Source of the DNA: Paraburkholderia hiiakae
GTDB taxonomy: Bacteria > Pseudomonadota > Gammaproteobacteria > Burkholderiales > Burkholderiaceae
Reading direction: 5' to 3'
DNA length: 64,000 nucleotides
Assembly (NCBI RefSeq): GCF_904848665.1
Contig: NZ_CAJHCQ010000031.1
Span: 1 to 64,000 of the forward strand
How positions within the stretch are numbered: the stretch's first letter is position 1; each line of letters starts with the position of its first letter. The position numbers and the translations under genes are program-made. The notes beneath the pieces were generated by a model. It did not search any database. It had not been told where the DNA came from and saw only the letters and a list, made by a program, of their open reading frames with translations. Below are positions 1 to 9,018 of the stretch, in pieces.

Positions 1-1
1 C

Positions 2-427
<426 letters not shown>

Positions 428-439
428 CCGGCCGCCATC

Positions 440-1360
440 GTGTCCGTTTCGCTTTCCGACAAACTCGTCGTCGCCATTTCGTCGCGTGCCCTCTTCGATT
501 TCGAGGAGGAAAACCACGTGTTCGAGGCCGGCAACCTGCAAGCCTACGAGGCGCTCCAGCGCGAGCGCCTGAACTTGCCCGCGCGGCCGGGCGTGGCGTT
601 CGCGCTCATTCGCAAGCTGCTTGCGCTCAACAATGGCGCGCATCACGTGGAAGTCGTGATCCTCTCGCGCAGCGATCCCATCAGTGGCCTGCGTGCGTTC
701 AGTTCGTGCCGCGAGCACGGGCTCGACATCCAGCGCGGCGTGTTCACGCGCGGGCGCGAGCCTTGGCACTACCTCAAGCCGCTCAACGCTTCGCTGTTCC
801 TTTCCGCGAACCCGGCCGACGTGAAGAGCGCGCTCGACGCCGGCTTCCCCGCCGCACGCGTCTTTCCCGAATCGGCGACAATGGCGGAACGCAACGCGCA
901 CGAGATTCGCATTGCGTTCGACGGCGATGCGGTGCTGTTTTCCGATGAAGCCGAGCAGATCTTCCAGAGCAAGGGCCTTTCCGCCTTCGTGAGCCACGAG
1001 CGCGACAACCGCGAACTGCCGCTCGCGCATGGCCCGCTGCAGCCGCTGCTAGCAGCGCTCAACCGTCTGCAGAAGCTCGCCGACGCGAACGCGCAAATGC
1101 GCATCCGCACCGCCCTTGTCACCGCGCGCTCGGCGCCGGCGCACGAGCGCGCAATCCGTACGCTGATGGCCTGGAACATCGAGATCGACGAAGCGATGTT
1201 TCTTGGCGGACTCGACAAAGGCCCGTTCCTGCGCGAGTTCGAACCCGATTTTTTCTTCGACGACCAGATCCGCCACTGCGAATCCGCGCGCTCGGTCACG
1301 GCCACCGGGCATGTGGCAAGCGGCGTGACCAATCTCGCAACCGAAGCCAACGCATCATGA
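440..1360 (+). CDS. 5'-nucleotidase family protein (cytosolic 5'-nucleotidase-1-like)
   Basis: A 306-residue soluble protein with a GTG start 12 bases after the ilvA stop. It resembles the bacterial 5'-nucleotidase family related to eukaryotic cytosolic 5'-nucleotidase I, which has an HAD-like fold and removes phosphate from nucleoside monophosphates. Visible signs are an ordered N-terminal region with VVILSRSDP (about residues 72-80), a D-G-D motif at 161-163 that fits an HAD-type acidic site, and an FFDDQ motif near 275 in the position of the late HAD acidic pair. The stop overlaps the queF start as ATGA, so the two are translationally coupled. The family call is good; the natural substrate is not deducible. 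Confidence 0.8.
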   Translation: MSVSLSDKLVVAISSRALFDFEEENHVFEAGNLQAYEALQRERLNLPARPGVAFALIRKLLALNNGAHHVEVVILSRSDPISGLRAFSSCREHGLDIQRGVFTRGREPWHYLKPLNASLFLSANPADVKSALDAGFPAARVFPESATMAERNAHEIRIAFDGDAVLFSDEAEQIFQSKGLSAFVSHERDNRELPLAHGPLQPLLAALNRLQKLADANAQMRIRTALVTARSAPAHERAIRTLMAWNIEIDEAMFLGGLDKGPFLREFEPDFFFDDQIRHCESARSVTATGHVASGVTNLATEANAS

Positions 1361-2181
1361 CTCCCGACCAATCTCCGCTCGGCAAGGCCTCCACCTACAC
1401 CGAGCAATACGACGCCTCGCTCCTGTTCCCGATCCCTCGCGCCGGCGCGCGCGAGCAGATCGGCATTGGCGCGCGACTGCCCTTCTTCGGCAGCGATATC
1501 TGGAACGCCTACGAGCTTTCTTGGCTCAACGCGCGCGGCAAGCCGCAGATCGCGATCGCCACGTTCTTCATTCCCGCCGATTCGCCGAACATCATCGAAT
1601 CGAAGTCGTTCAAGCTCTATCTGGGCTCGTTCGCGCAAACGCCATTCGAATCCGCCGACGTGGTGCGCGACACGATCAAACGCGACGTGACGGCGGCCTG
1701 CGGCGCATCGGTTTCGGTGAGGCTCGATCAGCCGGGCGCGTTCGGCAAGATCCCGTTCGAGGAATTCGAAGGCCTCTCGCTCGATCGCCTCGATCTCGAC
1801 ACGGAAATCTATCTTCCGGAGCCGACGCTTCTGAAAGCGGCCTTCGACGAAGCGCCGGTGGAAGAAACGCTCATTTCGAACCTGCTCAAGTCGAATTGCC
1901 CGGTGACGGGCCAGCCCGACTGGGGCAGCGTGCAGATCCACTACGTCGGGCCGCAGATCGATCAGGCGGGCCTCTTGCGCTACATCATCTCGTACCGCAA
2001 TCACACGGGTTTTCACGAACAATGCGCCGAGCGCATCTTCATGGACATCCTGCGCGAGTGCAAACCGGACCGGCTCGCCGTCTACGCGCGCTACACGCGG
2101 CGCGGCGGCCTCGACATCAATCCGTTTCGCACCAACTTCAACATGCCGATGCCGGATAACGCGCGGCTCGCACGCCAGTAA
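1357..2181 (+). CDS. queF: NADPH-dependent 7-cyano-7-deazaguanine reductase
   Basis: QueF reduces preQ0 to preQ1 with NADPH in queuosine biosynthesis, making the base later inserted into tRNA by Tgt. At 274 residues this is the long (YqcD-like, two-domain) form, close to the E. coli length. The catalytic Cys is C181 in the motif SNCPVTGQPDWG, with the conserved Asp at 188. The substrate/NADPH-binding segment ESKSFKLYL begins near 81, and the FHEQC motif with the conserved Glu follows in the last quarter. The start codon overlaps the previous stop by 4 bases. A strong terminator follows at 2211-2240. Confidence 0.96.
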   Translation: MTPDQSPLGKASTYTEQYDASLLFPIPRAGAREQIGIGARLPFFGSDIWNAYELSWLNARGKPQIAIATFFIPADSPNIIESKSFKLYLGSFAQTPFESADVVRDTIKRDVTAACGASVSVRLDQPGAFGKIPFEEFEGLSLDRLDLDTEIYLPEPTLLKAAFDEAPVEETLISNLLKSNCPVTGQPDWGSVQIHYVGPQIDQAGLLRYIISYRNHTGFHEQCAERIFMDILRECKPDRLAVYARYTRRGGLDINPFRTNFNMPMPDNARLARQ

Positions 2182-2210
2182 GCGGAAGATCGGAGCACTC
2201 GCCAGAAAGC

Positions 2211-2240
2211 AAAACGCGCCGCAAAAAACGGCGCGTTTTT
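2211..2240. terminator. Intrinsic terminator between convergent queF and mtgA
   Basis: An 11-bp perfectly paired stem (2211-2221 with 2229-2239) has a short A-rich loop, a T run on the + strand and a T run on the - strand. It can therefore serve queF and the convergent mtgA. Confidence 0.88.
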
Positions 2241-2262
2241 CGTTGGGGCGTATCAGCGGGCC

Positions 2263-3036
2263 TCAATGCGGCAACTCAGCCGCCCCCATGCGCCGCGCAA
2301 TCACTGCCGTACGCTGCGCGAGATACGCCGAGTTGCGATGCTCATCGAAGTACTTGGGACGCGGCAGCATCACCGCGAGCCGCGCCGACTGCCACGGCGT
2401 GAGCTTTGCCGCCGTCGTGCGGTAGTAGTAGCGCGCGGCCGCTTGCGCGCCATACACGCCATTGCCCCACTCCACCGAATTCAGATAGATCTCGAAGATG
2501 CGCTCCTTGTCGAGCAGCGTCTGCAGCATCCACGTGATGATGAACTCCTGGCCCTTGCGGATGTAGCTTTGCTCGCGCGAGAGGAACAGGTTGCGCGCGA
2601 GCTGCTGCGTGATGGTCGAGCCGCCGCGCACGATATGGCCGCGCTTCTTGTTCTTTTCCCACGCCTGGAGGATGGCGTCGGTTTCGTAGCCGTTGTTGTT
2701 GACGAAGTTCGCGTCCTCGGACGCGATGATCGCGCGCTTGAGGTTGCGCGAAATCTGGTCGTACGGCACCCACTCGTGCTGGATTGAAAGATCGGGTCGG
2801 TCGGAGGAAAGACGCGCGGCGTCGGTGCGCATGAATGCTGTGGTTTGCGGATCGACGAAGTTCCAGAGCGCGATTTGCGCGAAGTAGAAGAGTTGCGTGG
2901 CAAGCCACGCAATCGCGACCACGCAGACGCCCCAGGCGAGCCATCGCCGCGCGCCGGGGCGTTTTCGCGACTGCGCGCGCCGCCCGCTGCCGCTGCCGAG
3001 CGCCGCGGCTTGCGCACCGATGGCTTGCCTGCGCAT
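2263..3036 (-). CDS. mtgA: Monofunctional biosynthetic peptidoglycan transglycosylase
   Basis: A family GT51 glycosyltransferase that polymerises glycan strands from lipid II without a transpeptidase domain. It has a basic N-terminus, then one membrane anchor at about residues 31-55, so the catalytic domain faces the periplasm. The GT51 motifs are present: SEDANFVNNNG with catalytic Glu107, GGSTITQQLARN (about 138-149), and RKGQEFIITWMLQ. The length (257) is normal for MtgA. It lies 36 bp after aroE on the same strand, as is common in this group, and is probably the last gene of the mpl-yqiA-rnb-aroE-mtgA run. Confidence 0.96.
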   Translation of the reverse strand: MRRQAIGAQAAALGSGSGRRAQSRKRPGARRWLAWGVCVVAIAWLATQLFYFAQIALWNFVDPQTTAFMRTDAARLSSDRPDLSIQHEWVPYDQISRNLKRAIIASEDANFVNNNGYETDAILQAWEKNKKRGHIVRGGSTITQQLARNLFLSREQSYIRKGQEFIITWMLQTLLDKERIFEIYLNSVEWGNGVYGAQAAARYYYRTTAAKLTPWQSARLAVMLPRPKYFDEHRNSAYLAQRTAVIARRMGAAELPH

Positions 3037-3072
3037 GGCGTCGTCTCCGTTTTGTACGAGAGGCGCTGAGCG

Positions 3073-3948
3073 TTACGTGGCCTGCGCGGCCAACTGCGCG
3101 CGCAATGCCACCAGCACCGGTGCGCCCTCGGGCCGCACGCCGCGCCACACGAAGAACGACTCGGCGGCCTGCTCGACCAGCATGCCGAGGCCGTCAGCCG
3201 CGCGCGCGCCGAGTGCCTGCGCGTGGCGCATGAACACGGTGGGCTGCGCGCCGTACATCATGTCGTAGGCAAGCGTGCCGGTACCGAACGCGCGTTCGTC
3301 GCACTCGGGCAAAGCCGCATCGAGGCTGCCCGCCGTCGCGTTCACAATCACGTCGTAGGGCTTGGGATCAACCGCTTGCGGGCCTCCGCCGTTCAACAGA
3401 CAACCAAACTCACTCGCCGCGCCTGCGAACTGCTCGATGAGCGCGTGCGCTTTGGGCGCCGTGCGGTTCACGATGGTGATCTCACTCGGGCGGCGTTCGA
3501 GCATCGGCAGCACGACGCCGCGCGCCGCGCCGCCCGCGCCGAGCAGTAGCACGCGTGCGCCTTCGAGCGAAACACCGAGGTTCACCTCGATGTCGCGCAC
3601 GAGGCCGAAGCCGTCGGTGTTGTCGCCGAAGATGCCGTCTGCGTCGAAGCGCAGCGTGTTCACCGCACCCGCCGCCGCCGCGCGCGGCGAGAGCTTGTGC
3701 GCCAGTGCGTGCGCTTCCAGCTTGAACGGTACGGTCACGTTCAGGCCCCGGCCGCCCGCCGCGTGAAACGCCTGCACGTGCTCGACGAAACCGTCGAGCG
3801 GCGCGAGCAGACGGTCGTATTCGACGCGCTCACCCGTTTGCAGCGCAAACTGCGCGTGGATGTACGGCGACTTGCTGTGCGCCACCGGGTTGCCGACGAC
3901 GGCGTAGCGGTCGGCATGCGCAACAGGCTTCGACTCGCTAACACTCAT
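3073..3948 (-). CDS. aroE: Shikimate dehydrogenase (NADP+)
   Basis: AroE catalyses the NADPH-dependent reduction of 3-dehydroshikimate to shikimate, step four of the shikimate pathway. The protein has 291 residues. The N-terminal substrate domain shows NPVAHSKSP (20-28) and NVTVPFK with the catalytic Lys. The NADP-binding Rossmann segment GAGGAARGV is followed by an NRT motif typical of NADP preference, and YDMMYG lies near the C-terminus. The start codon overlaps the stop of the upstream RNase II-family gene by four bases (ATGA), which indicates coupling. aroQ, encoding the preceding pathway enzyme, lies about 6 kb away on the other strand. Confidence 0.96.
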   Translation of the reverse strand: MSVSESKPVAHADRYAVVGNPVAHSKSPYIHAQFALQTGERVEYDRLLAPLDGFVEHVQAFHAAGGRGLNVTVPFKLEAHALAHKLSPRAAAAGAVNTLRFDADGIFGDNTDGFGLVRDIEVNLGVSLEGARVLLLGAGGAARGVVLPMLERRPSEITIVNRTAPKAHALIEQFAGAASEFGCLLNGGGPQAVDPKPYDVIVNATAGSLDAALPECDERAFGTGTLAYDMMYGAQPTVFMRHAQALGARAADGLGMLVEQAAESFFVWRGVRPEGAPVLVALRAQLAAQAT

Positions 3949-6071
3949 TCGCGCGGCTCCGTAGCGTGCTGTTCGCTCGATTGTTCTTCTGCCGCGGGCG
4001 CATCGCTTGCTGCGTCGTCTTCGCCTTCGCCCGCTTCCGCGACGGCTTCCGCTTCGCTTTGTGCGGACTCGTCGGCGGCTTCGATCAGCTCTTCGTCTTC
4101 GCCCGAATCCTCTTCCGCCTGCTCGCCGCTCGTCACGACGGGCGCGTCGAGCACGCGCAGCATGCGCACCGAAGCCTCGATGGTCAGCTCGTCGATCGAC
4201 AGCACCTCCATCATCAGGCGCGTACCACGCGCGTGCACGCCAAGCGCGAGGACGTGCATAAGCAGGGGCACTTCTTCAAAGCGCACGAGGTCGTCCTTCA
4301 CCACGCTCGCCGGGAATTCGCGGCGCGCCTCGCGGCCGCCCTCACCGCGCATTTCCTGCTGGAGCCAGCGCAGGCACCAGAAGTACTCCATGCGGCGCTG
4401 ATGGTCGGCGTAGGCGGTGTAAGTCTCGTCGAAGCCCTGCACGACGGCGAACAGATCGGCGTCCTTGGGCTTGAACGGCGCGACGAGCTTGGCGGCGACA
4501 CCATGCTCCACGCACGCGAGCAACTGCCACTGGTTCACGAGGTCCACATAGCGGCGCAGCGGCGAGGTGCTCCACGCATACTGCGCGACGCCGAGACCTT
4601 CGTGCGGCGCGGCGTTGGTCTGCATGCGCGTGCGCTTGGGGCCGCTCGGCGCGCCGAACGCACGCTGCGAACGATAGATGCCCGGTACGCCATGATCGTG
4701 CAGGAAGGCGCCCCACGTGGAGTTCGCGAGAATCGCCAGTTCCGCGACGATCATGTCGAGCGGCGAACCGCGTCGGCGCGGCGAGATGGTCACATGCTCG
4801 CCTTCCACGTAGAAGTTGAAGTCGGTGTTGCGCTGGACTTCGCGGCGCAGGCCGTAACCCGCGCGCGCCTGCTGGCGCTTCTCGAAGAGCGCCTGCGCGA
4901 ACGGCCACAGCACGGCGATGTCGTCCTTGTGCGGATACTCGCCCGTGCCCGCCGCGAGCGTTTCTTCGGTGACGACCTCGTCGAGCGTGTTGTGGCGCAG
5001 ATTGCTCTTCACGAATACGCGCTCGGCGCGTGTTTCGGTCGCGACGATCTCCTGCGTCTCGCGGTTCACGATGCAGTAGAGCGACAGCGCCGGGCGCAGA
5101 CCGCCTTCCTTGAGCGTGAAGGCGTCGACAAAATCGTCGGGCAGCATCGTGATCTTGTCGCCGGGCATGTAGACCGTCGAAAGGCGCGTGCGCGCGATCG
5201 TATCCGCCGTGTCGCCGCGCTGGATGCCAAGCGCCGGTGCCGCGATGTGAATGCCGATGCGCACGCGGCCGTCGGCCAGATGCTCGATGGAAAACGCGTC
5301 GTCGATTTCGGTCGTCGTGACGTCGTCGATCGAGAAGGCCTGCACGTGCTCGGCGGCGTCGGGCAGATCCTCGGGCAGCGTGCCCACTTCAACGGGCGGG
5401 AAGCCCGTGCCGTGCGGGAAGAAGTCCGCGAGGAAGCGCGCCTCGTGCAGCGCGCGCGGCGAAGCGACGCCGCCGCATTCGAGCATGAGGCGCGGCATCG
5501 AAATGCCGCGCGCGGCGGCCGCCGCTTCGAGCGCCTTGTATTCGATGGAATTCTTGTCGGGCTTCGTGAGGAGTCCGAGCGCCTTGCCCTTGAATGCCTC
5601 GGGCAGTCCGCCGGCCTTCAGTTCCTCTTCGTACCCTGCCTGAACCAGCGCCTGCTGGCGCTTGCGCTCGAGCGAGGCAAGCGCCATCTTGAGCTGCTCT
5701 TCGGGCGCGCGCTGATACTGGCCGCGCCCCTTGCGGCGGAAGTACACGGGCGAACCATGCAGGCGCAGCACGAGCGCCGCGCGCTCGACAGGGCCGTACG
5801 TTTCGCCGTAATACTCGCTCGCAAGCGCTGTGTACGCGAATTCCTCTGCGGGCGCGCACTCCCAGAGGAAGTCGAGATCGATCTCCTCGGCAGCGGCGTC
5901 CGCCTGCTCCAGCAGTTCGCTCGCTGCCGGCTTCTCGAACTCGATCAGCACGTCTTTCGCGCGCACCTTGGCGCGCCGCCCGCCGGGCAGCTCGACCTGG
6001 AACGCATCGCCCTGACGCGACAACACACTGCCGGCCTTGAAACTGCCCGATTCCTCAAAGAAAACGTTCAC
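3945..6071 (-). CDS. RNase II-family (RNB domain) exoribonuclease
   Basis: A 708-residue 3'-5' exoribonuclease. The RNB domain begins near residue 245. The metal-binding motif reads SIDDVTTTEIDDAF (247-260): Asp249, Asp257 and Asp258 match the E. coli RNase II acidic cluster, but the position of Asp207 is Glu255. The conserved SPLRRYVDLVNQ motif with the catalytic Arg is present downstream. The N-terminal part is poorly recognisable as cold-shock domains. The last 75 or so residues are a strongly acidic, low-complexity Glu/Asp/Ala tail that looks disordered. It could be called rnb, but this betaproteobacterial subgroup is divergent, so I leave the symbol empty. It overlaps aroE by four bases. 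Confidence 0.9.
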   Translation of the reverse strand: MNVFFEESGSFKAGSVLSRQGDAFQVELPGGRRAKVRAKDVLIEFEKPAASELLEQADAAAEEIDLDFLWECAPAEEFAYTALASEYYGETYGPVERAALVLRLHGSPVYFRRKGRGQYQRAPEEQLKMALASLERKRQQALVQAGYEEELKAGGLPEAFKGKALGLLTKPDKNSIEYKALEAAAAARGISMPRLMLECGGVASPRALHEARFLADFFPHGTGFPPVEVGTLPEDLPDAAEHVQAFSIDDVTTTEIDDAFSIEHLADGRVRIGIHIAAPALGIQRGDTADTIARTRLSTVYMPGDKITMLPDDFVDAFTLKEGGLRPALSLYCIVNRETQEIVATETRAERVFVKSNLRHNTLDEVVTEETLAAGTGEYPHKDDIAVLWPFAQALFEKRQQARAGYGLRREVQRNTDFNFYVEGEHVTISPRRRGSPLDMIVAELAILANSTWGAFLHDHGVPGIYRSQRAFGAPSGPKRTRMQTNAAPHEGLGVAQYAWSTSPLRRYVDLVNQWQLLACVEHGVAAKLVAPFKPKDADLFAVVQGFDETYTAYADHQRRMEYFWCLRWLQQEMRGEGGREARREFPASVVKDDLVRFEEVPLLMHVLALGVHARGTRLMMEVLSIDELTIEASVRMLRVLDAPVVTSGEQAEEDSGEDEELIEAADESAQSEAEAVAEAGEGEDDAASDAPAAEEQSSEQHATEPRE

Positions 6072-6151
6072 TCAATACTCTCGTTCAGACTTGCTTCGAC
6101 CGCCGGCGCGGCGCGCGGGCGGTGCTGTATACATATAGGCGTTCGCACGCA

Positions 6152-6727
6152 TCAAGCGGCGTCGCAGAAACGGATCACTTCGTCGACGTAATCTGCGAAC
6201 TCGCTGATGCCATGATCGCTGCCTTCGATCAGGTGTGTGGGCACACCCGGATAATGCGCGAGCATCTCGCGGTAATCGAGCACTTCGTCGCCGGTCGCGG
6301 CCATCAAATAGTAGCGCGCGGGCTGCGTCACACGGGCGACGGCCAGCGCACGCAGCTCTTCCAGATGGCGCGGTTCGACGACGATGCTGCCGCCGCCGTG
6401 CCAGAGCGGCTGCTCGCCCAGATACTTCGACAGATCGCGGTCGGGCACCACGGCGGGGTTCAGCAGCGCGGCGCGCCAGCCGTGCTTTTCCGCGAGATGC
6501 GTGGCGAAGTAGCCGCCAAGCGAACTGCCGATGAGCGTAACGCGCTCGCCCGGCTTCAATTGCGCGCCGATCTCCTGCTCGGCGAGTGCAATCGCCTCCT
6601 GCGGTGAAACCGGCAGCGTCGGGCACAGCCATTCGCCGCTGCGGCCCAGCTCGGCCATGCGCGCCGCCAGCAGTCGCGCCTTGAACGACTGGGGCGACGA
6701 GCGAAAGCCGTGCAGATAGACGATCAC
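6152..6727 (-). CDS. YqiA/YcfP-type alpha/beta-fold esterase
   Basis: A compact 191-residue alpha/beta hydrolase. It opens with the family-typical MIVYLHGFRSSPQS. The nucleophile elbow is GSSLGGY with Ser69, a plausible acid sits in the ATGDEVLDY segment, and the catalytic His is in GSDHGISEF near the C-terminus. Members act as small esterases with unsettled physiological substrates. The GTG start overlaps the mpl stop by four bases (GTGA), so it is coupled to mpl. The next gene on the strand is the RNase II-family gene, 80 bp further. Confidence 0.88.
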   Translation of the reverse strand: MIVYLHGFRSSPQSFKARLLAARMAELGRSGEWLCPTLPVSPQEAIALAEQEIGAQLKPGERVTLIGSSLGGYFATHLAEKHGWRAALLNPAVVPDRDLSKYLGEQPLWHGGGSIVVEPRHLEELRALAVARVTQPARYYLMAATGDEVLDYREMLAHYPGVPTHLIEGSDHGISEFADYVDEVIRFCDAA

Positions 6728-8115
6728 GCCGCGCTCCGTGTAGAGAGCGCATCGAGCAGCTTTTGATGCACGCCGCCGAAGCCGCCGTTGCTCATCACGA
6801 GCACCTGGTCGCCGGGGCGCGCGGCCGCAACGACCGCCTTCACGAGTGCTTCGAGATCGTGGAACGCGCGGGCCTTCTCACCGAGCGGCTCGAGCGCGCC
6901 AGCGAGATCCCAGCCGAGCGCGTCCTTGCCGCTGGGCGCGCCGTAGCCGAACACGAGATCGGCGTCGGCGAGACTGGCGGGCAACTGTGCCTTCATCACG
7001 CCGAGCTTCATCGTGTTCGAGCGCGGCTCGAGCACGGCGAGGATGCGCGTGTTTTCGTGGCCTACGCGTGTGCGCAGGCCGGCGATCGTCGTTTCGATGG
7101 CCGTGGGATGGTGCGCGAAGTCGTCATAGACGGTCACGCCGTCCACGCTCCCGCGCACTTCCATGCGGCGCTTCACGTTGCGGAACGTGGCAAGCGAGGC
7201 CGCAGCCTGCGCGGGCGGCACGCCGACGCTGCGCGCGGCGGCAATCGCCGCGAGCGCGTTCAGGCGGTTGTGTTCGCCCTGGATCTGCCAGTCGACCACG
7301 CCCACACGCTCACTGTTGTGATACACGGCGAATCGCTCGTCCACGGGCGCGCCGTCTTCCGCGGGCAGCGCCTGCCAGCCGCCATCCACGCCGAAGCGCT
7401 CCACGTCGCTCCACACGCCGCGCGTAAGCACGCGCTCGAGCGCGTCCGAACGGCCATTCGTGACGACGCGGCCCACGCCCGGAATCGTGCGCACGAGGTG
7501 ATGGAACTGCGTTTCGATTGCGGCGAGATCGGAGAAGATGTCGGCGTGATCGAACTCGAGGTTGTTGAGCAGCGCCGTGCGCGGACGGTAATGGACGAAC
7601 TTCGAGCGCTTGTCGAAGAACGCCGTGTCGTACTCGTCGGCTTCGATGACGAAGAAGCTCGAATCGGTCAAGCGCGCCGAAACGCCGAAGTTCAGCGGCA
7701 CGCCGCCGATCAGGAAGCCGGGGTTCAGGCCCGCGTCTTCGAGCAGCCACGTGAGCATCGAGCTCGTGGTGGTCTTGCCGTGCGTGCCCGCCACCGCGAG
7801 CACCCACTTGTCGCGCAGCACGTGCTCGCCGAGCCACTGCGGACCCGACGTGTACGGCAGGCCGCGATTGAGAATCTCCTCCATCAGCGGGTTGCCGCGC
7901 GTCACCACGTTGCCGATCACGTAGAGATCGGGATTGAGTTCGGTCTGGCTCGCGTCGTAACCCTCGATGAGGCGGATGCCCTGCGCTTCGAGCTGGGTGC
8001 TCATCGGCGGGTACACGCCGGCGTCGCAGCCGGTCACCGTGTGGCCCGCGCTGCGCGCGAGCACCGCAAGTCCGCCCATGAACGTGCCGCAGATGCCGAG
8101 GATATGGATGTGCAT
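6724..8115 (-). CDS. mpl: UDP-N-acetylmuramate:L-alanyl-gamma-D-glutamyl-meso-diaminopimelate ligase
   Basis: Mpl joins recycled L-Ala-D-Glu-mDAP tripeptide to UDP-MurNAc, so wall fragments re-enter peptidoglycan synthesis. It has 463 residues from the chosen ATG, which gives the family-typical N-terminus MHIHILGICGTFMGG and is preceded by AGG at good spacing. An in-frame extension upstream is open but lacks family character. The Mur ligase ATP loop is GTHGKTTTS (110-118), and the C-terminal domain holds VYDDFAHHPTAIE. It works with AmpD (about 16 kb to the right), which releases the same tripeptide. It is first in the coupled - strand run. Confidence 0.95.
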   Translation of the reverse strand: MHIHILGICGTFMGGLAVLARSAGHTVTGCDAGVYPPMSTQLEAQGIRLIEGYDASQTELNPDLYVIGNVVTRGNPLMEEILNRGLPYTSGPQWLGEHVLRDKWVLAVAGTHGKTTTSSMLTWLLEDAGLNPGFLIGGVPLNFGVSARLTDSSFFVIEADEYDTAFFDKRSKFVHYRPRTALLNNLEFDHADIFSDLAAIETQFHHLVRTIPGVGRVVTNGRSDALERVLTRGVWSDVERFGVDGGWQALPAEDGAPVDERFAVYHNSERVGVVDWQIQGEHNRLNALAAIAAARSVGVPPAQAAASLATFRNVKRRMEVRGSVDGVTVYDDFAHHPTAIETTIAGLRTRVGHENTRILAVLEPRSNTMKLGVMKAQLPASLADADLVFGYGAPSGKDALGWDLAGALEPLGEKARAFHDLEALVKAVVAAARPGDQVLVMSNGGFGGVHQKLLDALSTRSAA

Positions 8116-8362
8116 AAGCCTGTCGCGCCGCGCGGGCGTCGTGAACGCGTCGATCGGATTGATCGGGTTGAAGAATGCAGAAGCTGGAATGGCGGCAGTC
8201 CTGCGCCGCCGCAGCAAAGACCGGTATTGTACCCGAGGCCCCGAGCCCTATTGGCTCGACCTCGGCCTGAGGCCCGACGGAAAACCCCTGGCGACCTCGG
8301 CGGCGGGTGCGGCTCAGTGGCCGCCGCCGGGAGGCCAGGGCGATCTCTAGTATCATTAAAGG

Positions 8363-9007
8363 ATGGTTCGCAGATCACATTTCGATCCCCAGCGCGTGCG
8401 CGAGGAAATCGCCATCGCGGCAGCAAGGATGATCGCCGAGGACGGCCTCGACTACGCCACCGCCAAACGCAAGGCAGCCCGGCAGGTGGTGGGGGAAACG
8501 CGTATCGAAGGCACCTGGCTGCCCGATAACGATCAGATCGAGGAAGAGATCCGCGAATATCAGGCGCTCTTTCAGAGTGACACCCAGCCTGCGGTGCTGC
8601 GCCGCCTGCGCGAAATCGCGCTCGAATGGATGCAGCGACTCCAACCGTTCAATCCGTTCCTGACCGGTGCGGTGCTCAACGGCACGGCGGGCGAGCACTC
8701 CGACATCCATCTGCAGATTTTTTGTGACAACGCGAAGGATGTCGCGATCTGGCTCCTGAATGCGAACGTGCAGTACGACGTGTCGGAAACACGCCATTTC
8801 GCGGCGCGCGGCTTGGTGGAAACGCTCAGCTTCATGTGGCGCGCGTCACGCGCCGAGGAGCCGGTGGGCATACACGTTGCGCTCTACAATACGGACGACT
8901 TGCGCGGCGCCGTGCGCGCCGACGCGCGTGGCAGGCTGCCGCGCGCCAATGCGCAGGCCCTCCAGGCGCTGATCGACGAGAGCGGCGCCACTTCTTCCAC
9001 AACCTGA
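8363..9007 (+). CDS. Conserved protein of unknown function with a nucleotidyltransferase-like motif
   Basis: A 214-residue soluble protein that I cannot name with confidence. The N-terminal 50 residues are helical and basic (FDPQRVREEIAIAAARMI, then an ATAKRKAARQV segment). The centre has TGAVLNGTAGEHSDIHLQ (101-118). Its G-x(n)-G-E-H-S-D-I pattern recalls the GS...D-x-D signature of minimal nucleotidyltransferases, but with His in place of the second Asp. Similar proteins have, from memory, sometimes carried a mistaken UDP-MurNAc-alanine ligase label; nothing here supports that. The ATG lies only 6 bases after a TATCAT hexamer, so it may be leaderless. It is divergent from mpl and only 11 bp ahead of the thioredoxin gene. 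Confidence 0.7.
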   Translation: MVRRSHFDPQRVREEIAIAAARMIAEDGLDYATAKRKAARQVVGETRIEGTWLPDNDQIEEEIREYQALFQSDTQPAVLRRLREIALEWMQRLQPFNPFLTGAVLNGTAGEHSDIHLQIFCDNAKDVAIWLLNANVQYDVSETRHFAARGLVETLSFMWRASRAEEPVGIHVALYNTDDLRGAVRADARGRLPRANAQALQALIDESGATSSTT

Positions 9008-9018
9008 ATACGGCAGCG

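Noticed and set aside
3966..6191. A 741-codon + strand open frame opposite the RNase II-family gene
   Set aside because: Same antisense effect; the - strand frame has clear RNB motifs and correct gene overlaps.
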